DNA from: Ramazzottius varieornatus
Taxonomy: Eukaryota; Tardigrada; Eutardigrada; Parachela; Ramazzottiidae
Reading direction: 5' to 3'
Assembly (NCBI GenBank): GCA_001949185.1
Contig: BDGG01000009.1
Span: 1,237,347-1,301,346 of the forward strand
Length of the DNA: 64,000 nucleotides
Numbering within the stretch: the stretch's first letter is position 1; every line of letters starts with the position of its first letter. The notes under the pieces are model-generated. The model saw only the letters and a list, made by a program, of their open reading frames with translations, had not been told where the DNA came from and ran no database searches. Positions 21,601 to 32,235 of this stretch are shown here, in pieces. The translations under genes and the position numbers were made by a program.

Positions 21601-24600
21601 GCTTTGGTGATTTCGCCAGCTTCGATCAGCTCCACCTGTTTGCTGACATACCTGTCAACGTCAACCAAAACAAATCAATCAATCAATCTGACAACATATT
21701 TCTCATGACCAAAGCGTTGCTGCTCGACAATTAAACTCCGCAAGATTATCTGCCCAAGTGGCGCACGTTCCCGTTAGTACTGGTTGGAAACGTGCACCAC
21801 TTGATAAAACCGATCTGGTCGACATTGATCGTTTTCGACACACGTTTTCAGTGTTATGGGCAGGAAATGTGCGTCATTTGGAAAAAAATGATCTTGTCGA
21901 GTCTCAAATATTTCGTAAATTTGCGAAAATACTTGAAAAAGACATGTTCGCCGTCCAAGACGTTGTAGTTGACGTGAAGCTGAAGAAGAAGCACCAACAA
22001 ATCCAGGACTTGGGCTTGTGCTGCGGGTTCGCTGGTGCATGTGTAAAGTTGCAGGGACCTGATGACCACCGACTCGAACTGGCGGATGGTTTCCGACATG
22101 GCTGCTCGCTTGTCTTTGAAGTAACCACGGAAGAGCGCTTCCAAGGAATCACTGCGATGTGACTCTATCAGACGCTCCCAACGACCATTCCAAGCTCGAT
22201 CATCCTGCCAGCTCGTACTAAGAGATGAATACATCTGCATCGAAACAAATAATTTCACAGTTAAAAATGATCGCTGTCCACAAACCTGTTGTCGAAGATG
22301 GATGTTCGCCCAACTGGAAAGCGACAAAAGTTGACGGAAGGCTTCGACGGGGAGAGTTGCTCGACGAAGGAAACCAACAAGTCTGACTCAAACGACCAAG
22401 ACGAAAACCGACCTCGAACTTCCCGAATCAAGTTAAGACAGTCCGTCTGCGCCAGGTTACAGCCAAACAAACATCTCAGAAGTTGCTCGATACAGTAAAT
22501 GGTGGACTGTCCATGGAAGCCAATCGTGATCTTCAAGTAAGCCACGAGCTCGTCGATGTTAGGGGACAGCACTTCGGCGTTGGACATTTCCAGCAGCTGA
22601 GCGAAGCACACGACTGTCGATCGTACCATTACAGAGCACTTGTCGTCACTCTTTCCAAGTTCGCTCCTTTGCTTGTTCCAGCTCTTCTTGATGTTCTCGT
22701 ACAGCAGTGCGTAGACGTCCGAAGTGGTCAGCGCACCCAGGTGGAACTTTGAGCGGAGCTCGAACGAACCCATTTTGGACTTCTTGTCACTGCGACGGAA
22801 CGAGTCTTGCCGCCTTCGCAGCGACAAGGAAGTTCCAGGAACGGCACTGGCTAGCAAATTCACGGCGGTACGAGCGGGAGCGAATATTTCAGCAGGCTTC
22901 AAGTTATCGACGACGGCTCGTATCAAGTTGAGAACTCTGAAAAATAGCCACTTTAAAAATAACACAACTGGAAAACCAGCAAACGAAACGTACAAGTTTT
23001 CCACCCAAGTGGCGCACATCCCTAGCCAACGTAAACGATAACGTGCGCCACTTGAGGTAAGGATCTTGTGCGATTCATCTGGAAGAGCCAACTGACTCTG
23101 TCGTCAAAACTGTGTACTAGGAAGGCATCGGAACCTCATGTTTACTTTGCAATGTGTCGAAGTAAGTTATCGGCCACGCTGCGCAGTTGGAAGCATCCGA
23201 TGTGGCTCCATGGTACGAAGCTCGCCGCCACTTCCGGCTTCGGTTTGACATAAACAGTCAAAGCCAGTCCACTGAACAAGTTGCCCAACAGCTCCAACCC
23301 ACAAGTCTGCAGCTGAACATCCGCAGCCATACTAGCCGAAGTCAGCAGTTCCAGTACCCGACTCAAGATACCCGTTACAGGAGCCGTGTACTTCTCCATG
23401 GTCAGATCGATCTCTTCCACCACCCCAAACCAGCTTCTCGAGTACACCGTCGTCGGATAATATCTCGATAACTTACATAGAGCCAGCAAAATTCCCATTA
23501 CGGTGTCCTTCTCTTGAGCGACCACTAATTCATCGTACAGTGAGCCTACTACACTGGACAAGCTGTCTTCGATGTCGCCAAGACTTCGAGCCAACTCATT
23601 GACGCTGTACGGGAACACGAGGCCCGTACGCATGGAAGGTTGGAATGAAAATTGGAATGTATTGCATTGCTTGTCGTACATGTCGGATAGTATGCGGTAG
23701 GTGTGCATGGACATCAACGGAGGAACCGCCATGCTGGAAGGAAGCCATGTCAGGGTCTCGGCTGCTGCCGTTCGGAGACGGTGATCGTCAACTGACAGGT
23801 GCACCACAAGACATGAGAGAATATCTTCCTTCACGGACAACTTTCTTTGCGGAACGCGCTAAAAAACAGTTGAAGAAAAACGTATCTTCTTGAATTATGA
23901 AGGCTTCACAAAGTCGACAAGATCGGCGTTTCCAATCGACGCGCGCTTCCGGCCAGTAACATCGAGAAGGTGCGCCACTTAAGAAAACAGAAAAACTCGA
24001 CAAGATCATCTTGACCAAGCGGCGCAGGCATCCCGATTAGCAATTACAATGGACAATGCGCCACTTGGGAGATCAACCTTATCGAGTTTATTTGCCGAGT
24101 TTTTAAAAACGACCTTATGGTTTCTTACGTTCGAAAGACCGCCAGACACGCTCTCGACGTAGACAAGATGGTTAACAGGAACCACTCGCAGGAAGCGCAG
24201 CAGCTCGATTTTCAGCAGCCAGTAGGTAACTTTGGGATCGCGTAGAATGTCCAGGACGTCACGCACGACGTCAAGAGCAAGTCTGGCCTGCGTATCACTG
24301 TACAGTAGGTTCTCGATACATTTCCGGAGCGCTTCGACGGCCAGCCGGCAAGCTTGCGGAGACTGTTCTTTCAGAATGCGGACAGTTTTCCTGAGCACAC
24401 TGGGAACGGCGGAGCTATCGAAGATGGACAACGGGTTATCCACGGAGAAAGACACCAACTGACAGGACAAAACTGCCCCGTGAGCCTTCAAAAACGGGTC
24501 GGAATGTTGGAGGAACATCAAACAGACATCAGAAATCTTCGTCCCGTCGGGTTTTGTCAAACTCAGGGGTGTTTGCAATGTAGCTGGATTATTGTGCAAG

Positions 24601-26819
24601 AGTGTAGCAAGACAAGCGAGTGCCGCACTTTGAACACTAACTCGAACGTACTTCCTCATTTCGTTATCGGGTTCTAGCAGGAAACGCCTCACCAACAACC
24701 GAGCGAGGAATTGTGTTGGTGTGCTATCTTTGTCGAAAAGACCCCCAATCTCGACTGGCTCGTTCTCATAAGTCGAGCCTGTTTTGAAGTCTTGACCACT
24801 TTCAGGACGTTCTTCGGAGAAGACATTGTTTTCAGAAGACTCAGCCAATACTTCTTCTTCTTCCTTCTCATCACTTCTTTCCGTCATCTCCGAGCTGAAA
24901 ATGTCTTCGGACATGGCGCTGGAGATGATACTGACTGTGTCGGACTGATCGACCACAGAGTCCCTGGACGAACTACCCAAGCGCATCTTGATGTTATCCA
25001 CGTTACCGAAGTACTCTGCTCGCAGGCCATCTCGCTTGACCGCCTCGTCATCCACGATCAGATCACTTCCAGCTTCACTTTCTCGATCAAACTCGAACGA
25101 CTCTTCCGATCTCGATGGTGAAAGCCCTCGCGAGTCCAGCTCGCCTGCGAAAGCCAGGAGGGGAAGAAGAGGTTTGCTCCAGTCTTTGAGGAGGGTCTGT
25201 AGAGCATCCAAGGCGAAACATTGCACGTTGTGATCTGGGTGATCGCAAGAAGCCACCAGCGTCCGTAAAACCTTGAAAATCAAGATTGAATAAAATGGAT
25301 ATCGGCAAATAAATTCAACCTCCAGATCGCTTTCCCGAGTGACGCACGCTCCAAGCCAATAAGACGGAAAACGTGCGCCACTCGGGTAAACAACCAAGCT
25401 CGAGAAGATCGTTTTCCCAAGCGACGCACGCTTTCATCAAATCACAATAGAAGCATGCGCCACTTGAGATAACGAGCTAAGTGAAATCAGTTGCGGACGA
25501 CCCGAAAGCCAGATCTACGCAAAGCCAGAAAGCGAATAGCTTCTTGGAAACTTCACAGAGGAAGGCGAGGTATCACACAGGTGAAGCGGATCTTCCAAGA
25601 GAACTTTCCTTACTTGAACAAGGACATCCGGGGAAAGTCTGTCAATGTCTCCGGCGAAATGGTCCTGCTTTGTCGAAGCGATAGCCGCTCTTATCGCGAA
25701 AATGGTTCCACAGTGCAAGTGAGAGGACGCGTTGTCAGCGGAAGACTGGATCATGCCTAAAATCAGATAACCCAAACTTTAGAGGTTGAATTCGTTTATC
25801 CAGCGTCTAATATTGGTACCCGATACCCATGAGGCCGCGAAGGAGCCATTCGAACAGCTCGTTCTGCTTCTTGGAACACAGGCAAGATTCCACGATGCAA
25901 CTGGCAGCCACGCGTCGTTTCACTCCGCTTTCGGAGCTGAGGTTCGGTAGGAAGGCTCTAACCAGACGCCTGATTTCCCGTTCCGATATGAACGAACCTA
26001 GTGCACGCAGTACAGACGGCAGACCTTCCACCAGTCCTTCGTGAAGTGCATCTTCTTCTCTTTGAGCTAGGCTCATGATGCAAGGCAACAAGTTCACCAT
26101 GAAAGCCCTGCAAGCACCCAAAGAATATCGATACACGACTCTGACCATGAAAGCGATATTTTGCGCTGGTAGTTATGTAGCATAATTATGCCGAACCTGC
26201 AGCGGAATCTCTGTGGCCTGATATAGCTTGAGAAATGACTGAGTCGCTTCCACGCTGCCCCCACACTCCGTGCCTTTCCGTTCAGCTTCAATACCTTGAA
26301 GAGATCGACTAGAATGGTGACAGGGTGCGAAGCGATGTGAACCTGCAGACAATCACATCGCTATTTACAACACACCGGAAGTTGATATAGAAGACACAAT
26401 CTGGAGCTAGACAAACCTGGCAAACGCGAGTTAGGGCTTCTTCAGCTGCTAAACGTGTATCTGCATCCTTGTCGTCACAACAGCTTGCAAGGATGTTGAC
26501 AGCCAGACCGATGGTTTCTGCAAAGTCTTTGTTGGTGCTCCGTCCCGAAGCACCTGAAGTCAGCGCGTCTGCGATGAGAGCACAGAGGGAAGCTTTCTCG
26601 TTCCGGTTGCTGGAATGTTTGGTGAGAGTCCGACGCCTGCAGCACATAAGATTGGGCCATTAGAATACCGTCTATACACCTCGGCTATGTAAAATGCGCG
26701 CACCTGATGAAGCTGGACTTCTTGAGGTGAGAGGGCGATCCAGAATCGACAGCTGTTTCCGGTACGCAGTCATGAGCTACCAACGCTTCCAGGGCTTTGC
26801 ACAGTCTCTCCACCTCCAT
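15678..26819 (-). CDS. HTT: Huntingtin orthologue, without polyglutamine tract
   Basis: Huntingtin is a very large HEAT-repeat scaffold for vesicle transport, autophagy and mitotic spindle orientation. About 25 minus-strand exons from ATG 26817-26819 to TGA 15678-15680 follow the human protein from end to end. N terminus: MEVERLCKALEALVAHD aligns with the human 17-residue amphipathic helix; the next residues carry no Gln or Pro run. Exon 3 onward: FMVNLLPCIMSLAQREEDAL; middle: VDEKEAQLEVLLSVALRCLP region; near the C terminus: ISRMRIPPLAYELGWLPG, YGWASKRQFEETWMAF, and the last exon (15678-16046) EEWIALSFCNFANRSPIELG then WSLTCLFCAAS. I estimate about 2,500 residues, shorter than the human 3,142; exact exon ends were not all fixed. 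Many introns carry hairpin repeats. It diverges from SEC20 on the opposite strand. Confidence 0.93.
16098..16240. repeat. CGCCACTTG hairpins, HTT intron
   Basis: Two hairpins in one intron: 16100-16149 (CAAGTGGCACACA / TGTGCGCCACTT) and 16183-16229 (ATGGCATACAT / ATGTATGCGCCACTTGG), joined by the family linker CTTGTTGAGTTTGTTTGCC. Confidence 0.75.
17196..17305. repeat. CGCCACTTG hairpin, HTT intron (near-complete unit)
   Basis: Full unit: outer end AACTCGACAACATC at about 17207, stem GAGTGGCGCATACT, loop, AAGTGCGCCACTTGAG, then GATCTGGTCGAGTTTGTTTG and a trailing GTCGAACTTTT. About 105 bp. Confidence 0.8.
18520..18716. repeat. Two CGCCACTTG hairpins, HTT intron
   Basis: Starts with the outer end CGTCGGCAAATGCATTGAAC, then CAAGTGCCGCACG / AAGTGCGCCACGTG and CAAGTGGCGCACGTTTTC / GCGTGCGTCACTTGGG, ending TTCATTTACAAACG. 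Confidence 0.8.
20280..20572. repeat. Three consecutive CGCCACTTG hairpins, HTT intron
   Basis: Units at about 20286-20390, 20398-20470 and 20480-20572. The middle one has lost its left arm boundary but keeps GACGCACGTGCTC / AACGTGCGCCACTTGGG; the outer two have complete stems. The group ends in GTTGAGTTGAACTGCCGAG, the complement of the outer end. Confidence 0.8.
21724..21915. repeat. Two CGCCACTTG hairpins, HTT intron
   Basis: First: CAAGTGGCGCACGTTCCC / GGAAACGTGCACCACTTG (21754-21803). Second: diverged left arm ACACACGTTTTC with right arm GAAATGTGCGTCATTTGG, ending in GATCTTGTCGAG (21838-21901). Confidence 0.75.
22978..23080. repeat. CGCCACTTG hairpin, HTT intron
   Basis: CAAGTGGCGCACAT and AACGTGCGCCACTTGAGG surround a short loop at 23007-23058; GGATCTTGTGCGATTCATCT follows as the outer linker. 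Confidence 0.75.
23905..24105. repeat. Two CGCCACTTG hairpins, HTT intron
   Basis: First unit AGTCGACAAGATCGGCG ... GGTGCGCCACTTAAG; second unit AACTCGACAAGATCATC, CAAGCGGCGCAGG / CAATGCGCCACTTGGG, ending TTATCGAGTTTATTTGCCGA, the best preserved right end in the window. Confidence 0.8.
25303..25485. repeat. Two CGCCACTTG hairpins, HTT intron
   Basis: Begins ATCGGCAAATAAATTCAACC (outer end), then CGAGTGACGCACGC / AACGTGCGCCACTCGGG and CAAGCGACGCACGC / AGCATGCGCCACTTGAG. Paired base changes (AAGTGG to GAGTGA with ACTCGG) partly conserve the stem. Confidence 0.8.
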
Positions 26820-27216
26820 CGCAATCTTCGTTAGTCAAGCAAGCAAAACCAGAAACTCAGCACCTCGTCTTGCGCTCACATATCGAATTTTCGGAAGAGT
26901 GATAAACCGCGAGAAGGAAAACTCGACAATTTGACGACAAATCACGATTGTAAAATTGCAGAATCTTAGTTTTCAAGAAGTCACTAAACTCAATCAAATC
27001 ATGATGAATCAACGACTTCATAACAGCTGAATATTCATTTCTACGTCATCGTGTGGGACGCCATACACCATCTCGAGCTCGTTGTTGTGGTTTTGTTTTT
27101 GCTTTAAGATTTGAATTCTCTCTTCCCGAATTCCGACCTCCGACCTGTCATCCGACTTTTCTTGGACTTTCGGAAATTTAGACGGTACAGTTAGACTGAC
27201 TATACCGACCGTAAGG
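26820..27216. promoter_or_regulatory. Shared 5' interval of huntingtin and SEC20
   Basis: The two start codons are 397 bp apart and point away from each other, with no other gene or repeat between them. This is the geometry of a bidirectional promoter; no TATA box or known factor site can be asserted from the sequence. Confidence 0.45.
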
Positions 27217-28441
27217 ATGGCAGCGTCGTTCGGTCCAGAAGTCGCTCGTCTCCATGATTTGAGGACGCTGCTGGTGCAACTTGATGTTTCGATGAACAGG
27301 ATACTGGACGATATTCTCGTCTGCGACAACCAGACTGCGCTCAACAAGTTCTTGCAGAAGGCAAGACAGATCTACACGAGAGCGGACAGTCAACTGGAGG
27401 TACTGTTACTCTGTCGTCGGTGGATAATCAGCTGGGGAACGTTCCCATCGCTGCTTGCTCCGACATCAGAATCGCACGTATCACATTGAAATCTGGAAAT
27501 TCATGTTTTCCTTAGACGATGGAACTAACAGCCATGCAGATCCTTGATCATCGAGCGAGCGAAACTGCTCAGACTGAAGTCGAAGAAAGACGGAAGCAGT
27601 TCAAAACGTACGTTACAAATGTTCGGAATTTTATTGGACGTCGACAAATGGTATGCTCTGAATCGACATCTCAAGTGGCGCACGTGTCTATGGTAGTAAG
27701 TCAAGAGCGTGCGCCACTTGGGAAAACGATCCAAGTGAATCCATTTGCCCGAGTTCCCGTATCCTGTTGGTAACGTTGGTTCTGATCAGTAATTCGGAAT
27801 TGTGGTACATTCACATTAGGTTCTTTTTCCCATAGTTTGAACCAGGAGATCAAGGTTGCCGTTGGTCAAAGAATGCTCGTCCTGGAGAGAAATCAGCGGC
27901 GTGAGCTGATCGGTAACGCCGCCGACTCTGCTTCGTCTAGTGCCACTGGGATTCGTTCCTTCGTCAAACAAGAAGTTCTCTTGCAGAACAACTCTGAAAT
28001 GACCGAGAACCTTAGCCGAATTTCCAGGAACATTGCCAGACAGGTCGAGCAAAGCGAGGATACGATCAAAACTCTTGGTGGGTAATTTAACACATCTTCG
28101 ATCTTCAGATGCCGTGAACGCTCGTTTCTTTCTTTACAGTCAGTTCATCGGAGACTCTGGGTAAAACAACCGACGAGTTTCAGAACATGGGCTCTCACAT
28201 TCAGCAGGGGTCACGACTGATCGACAAGTACGATCGACGGCAACTGGCCGATAAAATCTTGATAGCTTTGGCTTTTGCGTTTTACTTCCTGGTCTGTGTA
28301 TATATCATTAACGAACGGCTCTTTGGAGGCTTCAACTGGTTTTCGTTTTTCGTTGAGTTTTTCTTTCCGAATCAGGAAGAGTCTATCGACCTTATGACGC
28401 AGAGTTCCCCTCCTGCTACTTCGAAAGTGAAAGATTTGTAA
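27217..28441 (+). CDS. BNIP1: SEC20/BNIP1-type SNARE of the Golgi-ER retrograde pathway
   Basis: SEC20 is a Q-SNARE on the ER that, with syntaxin 18, USE1 and SEC22, fuses returning COPI vesicles. Exons 27217-27399, about 27516-27648, about 27831-28077 and 28140-28441. Exon 3-4 carries the SNARE helix (ENLSRISRNIARQVEQSE, then TLVSSSETLGKTTDEFQNMG) and LIDKYDRRQLADKILIALAF leading into a single transmembrane anchor (ILIALAFAFYFLVCVYII) followed by NERLF, just as human BNIP1 has KKRLF. A lumenal tail of about 40 residues without an obvious retrieval signal follows. The exon 2/3 join is uncertain by a few codons. Intron 2 holds one hairpin repeat. Confidence 0.9.
27650..27755. repeat. CGCCACTTG hairpin, SEC20 intron 2
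   Basis: TCAAGTGGCGCACGTGTC and GAGCGTGCGCCACTTGGG (27671-27722) around a 15-nt loop, then GAAAACGATCC and a CATTTGCCCGAGTT outer end. Shows that the family is not restricted to huntingtin. Confidence 0.8.
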
Positions 28442-28487
28442 GGAGACTAATGGAGTCGAGGTGACGGTTCTGCTGAAGTATACTGAC

Positions 28488-29484
28488 AAGGGATTTACGC
28501 CAGTCCTGCCGCTCCGATTGTCAAACCACTATGACGGATGGATAGAGGAGAGTATGCTCTATTCTCTAAGGTTGGTAACCAGTCCGAAACGGAATGCTGG
28601 ACGTCACGACGGTCACGGGCATCGGAAGTGATGGTCCACAGCCACTCTCGCAGCGGTCTGACCCCTGCCAGAGTGGCTTTGGATGGTCCATCACCGCTGC
28701 AGTGTGCCGCCATGCTGTATCGCGACGTTAATTGCGATGTTGATTGACGAGAAGATGATCAGCAGATCGGCTGTATTTTCAAATTTGCAGCGGATCACAG
28801 ACCTCACTGCGTTGAGCATACACGAAGGCAGGCCATCTGGTCCATGTTCGGAAATACAGTCGACCAGTTGATCATCGCGTTACGTCATCGTGGCACACGG
28901 CAGCGGTCAATCATCACTTCTGAAGCGCCGAGGCCCGTGGAGTCTTCAGGGGAGCAGCGGTGGACGGATGATTTTCTCAGTGAATTACTATACAGATTGC
29001 GAGCGAAAGCGCAGTAGCACAATTCGATACGCACAGGAATATCGTGATTTCATAGGAACAAGTTCGTCTCGTAGCCTCTGTGTTAAAAGATGTTTACATA
29101 TGATGTCACGATGTTCCTGTGCGTATCGAATTGTGCTAAGTTAGTGCGCTTTCGCTAGCAATCTGTCGATCAATATTTTTCACATGAAAAAAATATCGGT
29201 TTGAATATCCTTCGAACACCAGTTCTCTTGTTCAGTAAGGTGAATCTGCGCCCTGATGACAAAATTGGTCGTTCTAATAGTTCATGCCTAGTTATACGTG
29301 ACAGCGGAGAACATCTCGATTATTAGGCTGAGAATTGAGAAAATCATCCGTCCACCGCTGCCCTGCAGTTCCAGCATTCCGTTTAGGACTGGTTACCTAT
29401 CTTCAAAAATAGAGCAGACTCTCCCCTATCCATCCGTCATAAAGGTTTGAGAATCGGCGCGGCGGGACTGGCGTAAATCCCTTG
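28488..29484. repeat. 1-kb foldback element with three nested arm pairs
   Basis: Outer arms 28488-28601 and 29371-29484 begin and end with AAGGGATTTACGCCAGTC / its complement and share GACGGATGGATAG.GGAGAGT. A second pair (GCGGTGGACGGATGATTTTC near 28957; GAAAATCATCCGTCCACCGC near 29337) and a third (28992-29052 with 29101-29170, sharing TAGCACAATTCGATACGCAC) fold inside. A 350-bp segment 28602-28956 has no partner, so the right half was probably deleted. Non-coding; lies between SEC20 and the 5-phosphatase. Confidence 0.8.
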
Positions 29485-29851
29485 TAAGAACTCTGGCTGT
29501 TTCGTACCACATTTGAAAATCAGAGCCTTATCCTGTAGTTCTGTACTGGTGCTGAACGAATTCAGAACCATCTGCAATCTGATATCCGATCAGCTGCTCC
29601 GTGTTCTTCGCTCTGGCGGATCTGTGAAAAAATCGGGCATTTCACTGGACCCATGTGGTTACGGAAAGTTTCGAGCTGTCGTCCTTTCTGTATAACACAT
29701 CGCAACTATATGTCCGCATCCCACCTCCAAGACACGGCCTTTTTGCGTTCGATGCCTACAGAGCAAGCCAGGCGGAACTCGTCCAGCAATTTGAAGCTTC
29801 TCCCAGCGTATGCAGCTATCCACTCTGCACCTTATCGTACTTTTATTGCAA

Positions 29852-32021
29852 ATGTCTTCTTCCCCACAAGATGGGGACGATCATTCATCGTATTTTGGTG
29901 TGCATCGCAGACAAGGCTCCTTCACGAAGGAGTTTCCTGAACTGCCCATTTTGGAGTTTGATTCTCGGGGAGACGAAATCAGTGCAGACGTCCCAAAGTT
30001 GAGGTAACCGCAAAACAACAACAGCAGCATTTACGACAGCAGTATAGCAGTATAACGAGATTTTCATGTCATTGTATCCGAACATATGCTTGGCCGTAGA
30101 ATTCGCACTTGCACATGGAATCTGGCAGGAAAGTCCCCCCGAGACGACTTTACCCATCTACTGGGAATCCATCCTCCGGTAAAAGTGGCAACACCAGTAG
30201 TGAAAGAGTTTGCAGATAGCTTGTCGGAGAACCTATATGGACAAGGTGAAGCTCCAGCAGTGCACGCGGAAGCGGAAGAGGCCGATGTTCTGGCTATCGG
30301 GTACCATAATAAATACTACCTCTCTGTTTAAAACGGATGATAATGTGCATAGTGGAGGAAATATGGTGATGTTGGTTTTTTCCAGATTTCAGGAACTGAG
30401 CAGTAACCCTGTGGCCCCTGTGATGGAGACGGTGGTTATGTCGGAGATATGGACATCCACCCTACGAAAAATCTTGTCCAGCAGAGACTACGTCCTACTG
30501 CAAACAATACGGTTACAAGGCATTTTATTATTGTGTTTCTGCAAAAGTCAACACCTGAGGCATGTTAGAAACTTGGATACATCTTACCTTCGGCTTGGGG
30601 CTTCCGGTTGGTGGGTACGTACGCATGTCTTCATCTTGTCCATTCAGTACGTATAGTGAGTAAGAGCAGTATGTGTGGCACTGTCGAATGACGTTCATGT
30701 GGCTCTTTTAGGGCAACAAAGGAGCTGTGGGTATCAGCTTCGATGTTCGCGGTGTTTCCGTGTGCTTCGTCAACTCGCATCTCTCGCCACATGACCACGC
30801 TTTCGAGGAGCGAGTGCGGGTGAGCCATAAAGCCAGAGGCGGGATTTTCACGTCCTGTTGGGATTCCATAGCACTTACGATAACAGTCTAATCTTTTACA
30901 GAACTACAGACAGGTTCTGGCTGATCTGAGCTTCTCCTCGGTACGGACGGATGTCTCGACCATTTTGGAACACGAGTAAGAAACAATTGTATTTGCACTG
31001 GGAAGCCCCTGTGCACGACTTGTCTTTCTCACAGCTATGCCTTCTGGCTGGGAGATTTCAACTTCCGCATCGAAGGCATCAGCCAGGACAAGACACTCCA
31101 TTACATAGAGGCACTGAAATGGCCGAAACTTCTCAAGCACGATCAACTACGGCGAGCGGCCCATATGAGTGGAGCTTTTAGTACATTTAAAGAGGGCAAG
31201 ATAGAATTTCCTCCTACGTACAAGTTTGTTCAGGGAACAGACACGTATGACATGAGGTACCGTTTTTACACATGTCCACTCAACAAATGTGCGGGCTGGA
31301 TAAGTTTCATTTTGGTGCTTATAGAAATCCAGCAAAGATAAGGCGTCCCTCTTACTGTGACCGTATTTTATGGAGAACGAGGAACGCCTCGAAAAAGGCT
31401 CAACTCATAGAATACAGGAGCCATATGGAGTACAACATTTCGGATCACAAGCCCGTGACAGCAGTCTTCGAGATCGCTGTAAGGTGGCTGAAATCTCTCT
31501 CTACATACTGTGTACTAGAATGACAAGCAGTTTGGAATATCTGTCTCTAGCTCGGCTCGGACAAGGAGCAGTTCGTGGTGTTCGATCCTATCGACAGGTC
31601 AGTCTGGTGGGAAGCGTCTTGCAGTTTCTCCTCCCAACTCTGTATCACAGGGACGTATCGCTTTTTGGCTGCAGATGGTACATCGGTGAAAACGGATATT
31701 TCAGATACTCTGCCAAACCAGGACTATATTATTCTTCGTGGGACTGGATTGGACTCTTCAAGGTATAAGGCACTAATCACTACTCAAAATAGTAAGGGAA
31801 CGGCGAATTTCAAACCTAATCCGTATCTTTCCCTAGACCACCTACACGTCCTTCAGCGATTACGTGACATGGCTGTGGACACCCGGCGGGAAAGCCGACA
31901 ACCTGGGATGTATAAATGGCAGGTACATCACCAAAACTGGCAGATTCCTCCTCATCTACTTCAGCTCGGAGCACAGATGCGGCGTAGGCTTTTCTGACCC
32001 TTTCGAGATAACTTCAGTCTA
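29852..32021 (+). CDS. INPP5K-like: Inositol polyphosphate 5-phosphatase with C-terminal SKICH domain
   Basis: These enzymes remove the 5-phosphate from PI(4,5)P2 and PI(3,4,5)P3; vertebrate INPP5K/SKIP and INPP5J have the same domain order. Exon 1 29852-30003, exon 2 30100-30300 and several later exons up to TAG 32019-32021. Exon 2 opens the catalytic fold (RIRTCTWNLAGKSPRDD). Later come RLQGILLLCFCKSQHL, GNKGAVGISFDVRG, CFVNSHLSPHD, the signature WLGDFNFRIEG, then RRPSYCDRILWR and SDHKPVTAVFE; all catalytic motifs look intact. The end encodes the SKICH fold, with YSSWDWIGLFK, then TSFSDYVTWLW and RFLLIYFSSEHRCGVGFSDP. Length near 450-480 residues. It converges with SART3, 214 bp between the stop codons. 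Confidence 0.9.
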
Positions 32022-32235
32022 GTCAAAAATGTCAGTATATATGCAGATCTACTCTGTTCTTGTGCATCGCTCATGTTTTCTGTAAATTCTTATTTGATGA
32101 GACTACCATGTTCAAAAGCGCCTTTATGACACGGCGGAGCAGCTCTGCTGTCCACCATTCCACTTGTATTACTCCTTTGTTTTTGTGCTTTCGCCCTATC
32201 TGTGAAAACACTTCAGTTCAAGAAAAAGACAAGTT

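Noticed and set aside
16098-25485. CRISPR-like array because a repeat recurs at intervals
   Set aside because: Repeats lie in introns of an animal gene, are palindromic and irregularly spaced, and exons separate them.
26704-26819. Search for a CAG repeat in huntingtin exon 1
   Set aside because: None is present on either strand.
28538-29144. Open frames between SEC20 and the phosphatase as a gene
   Set aside because: They fall in the arms of the 1-kb palindrome and lack splice or domain support.
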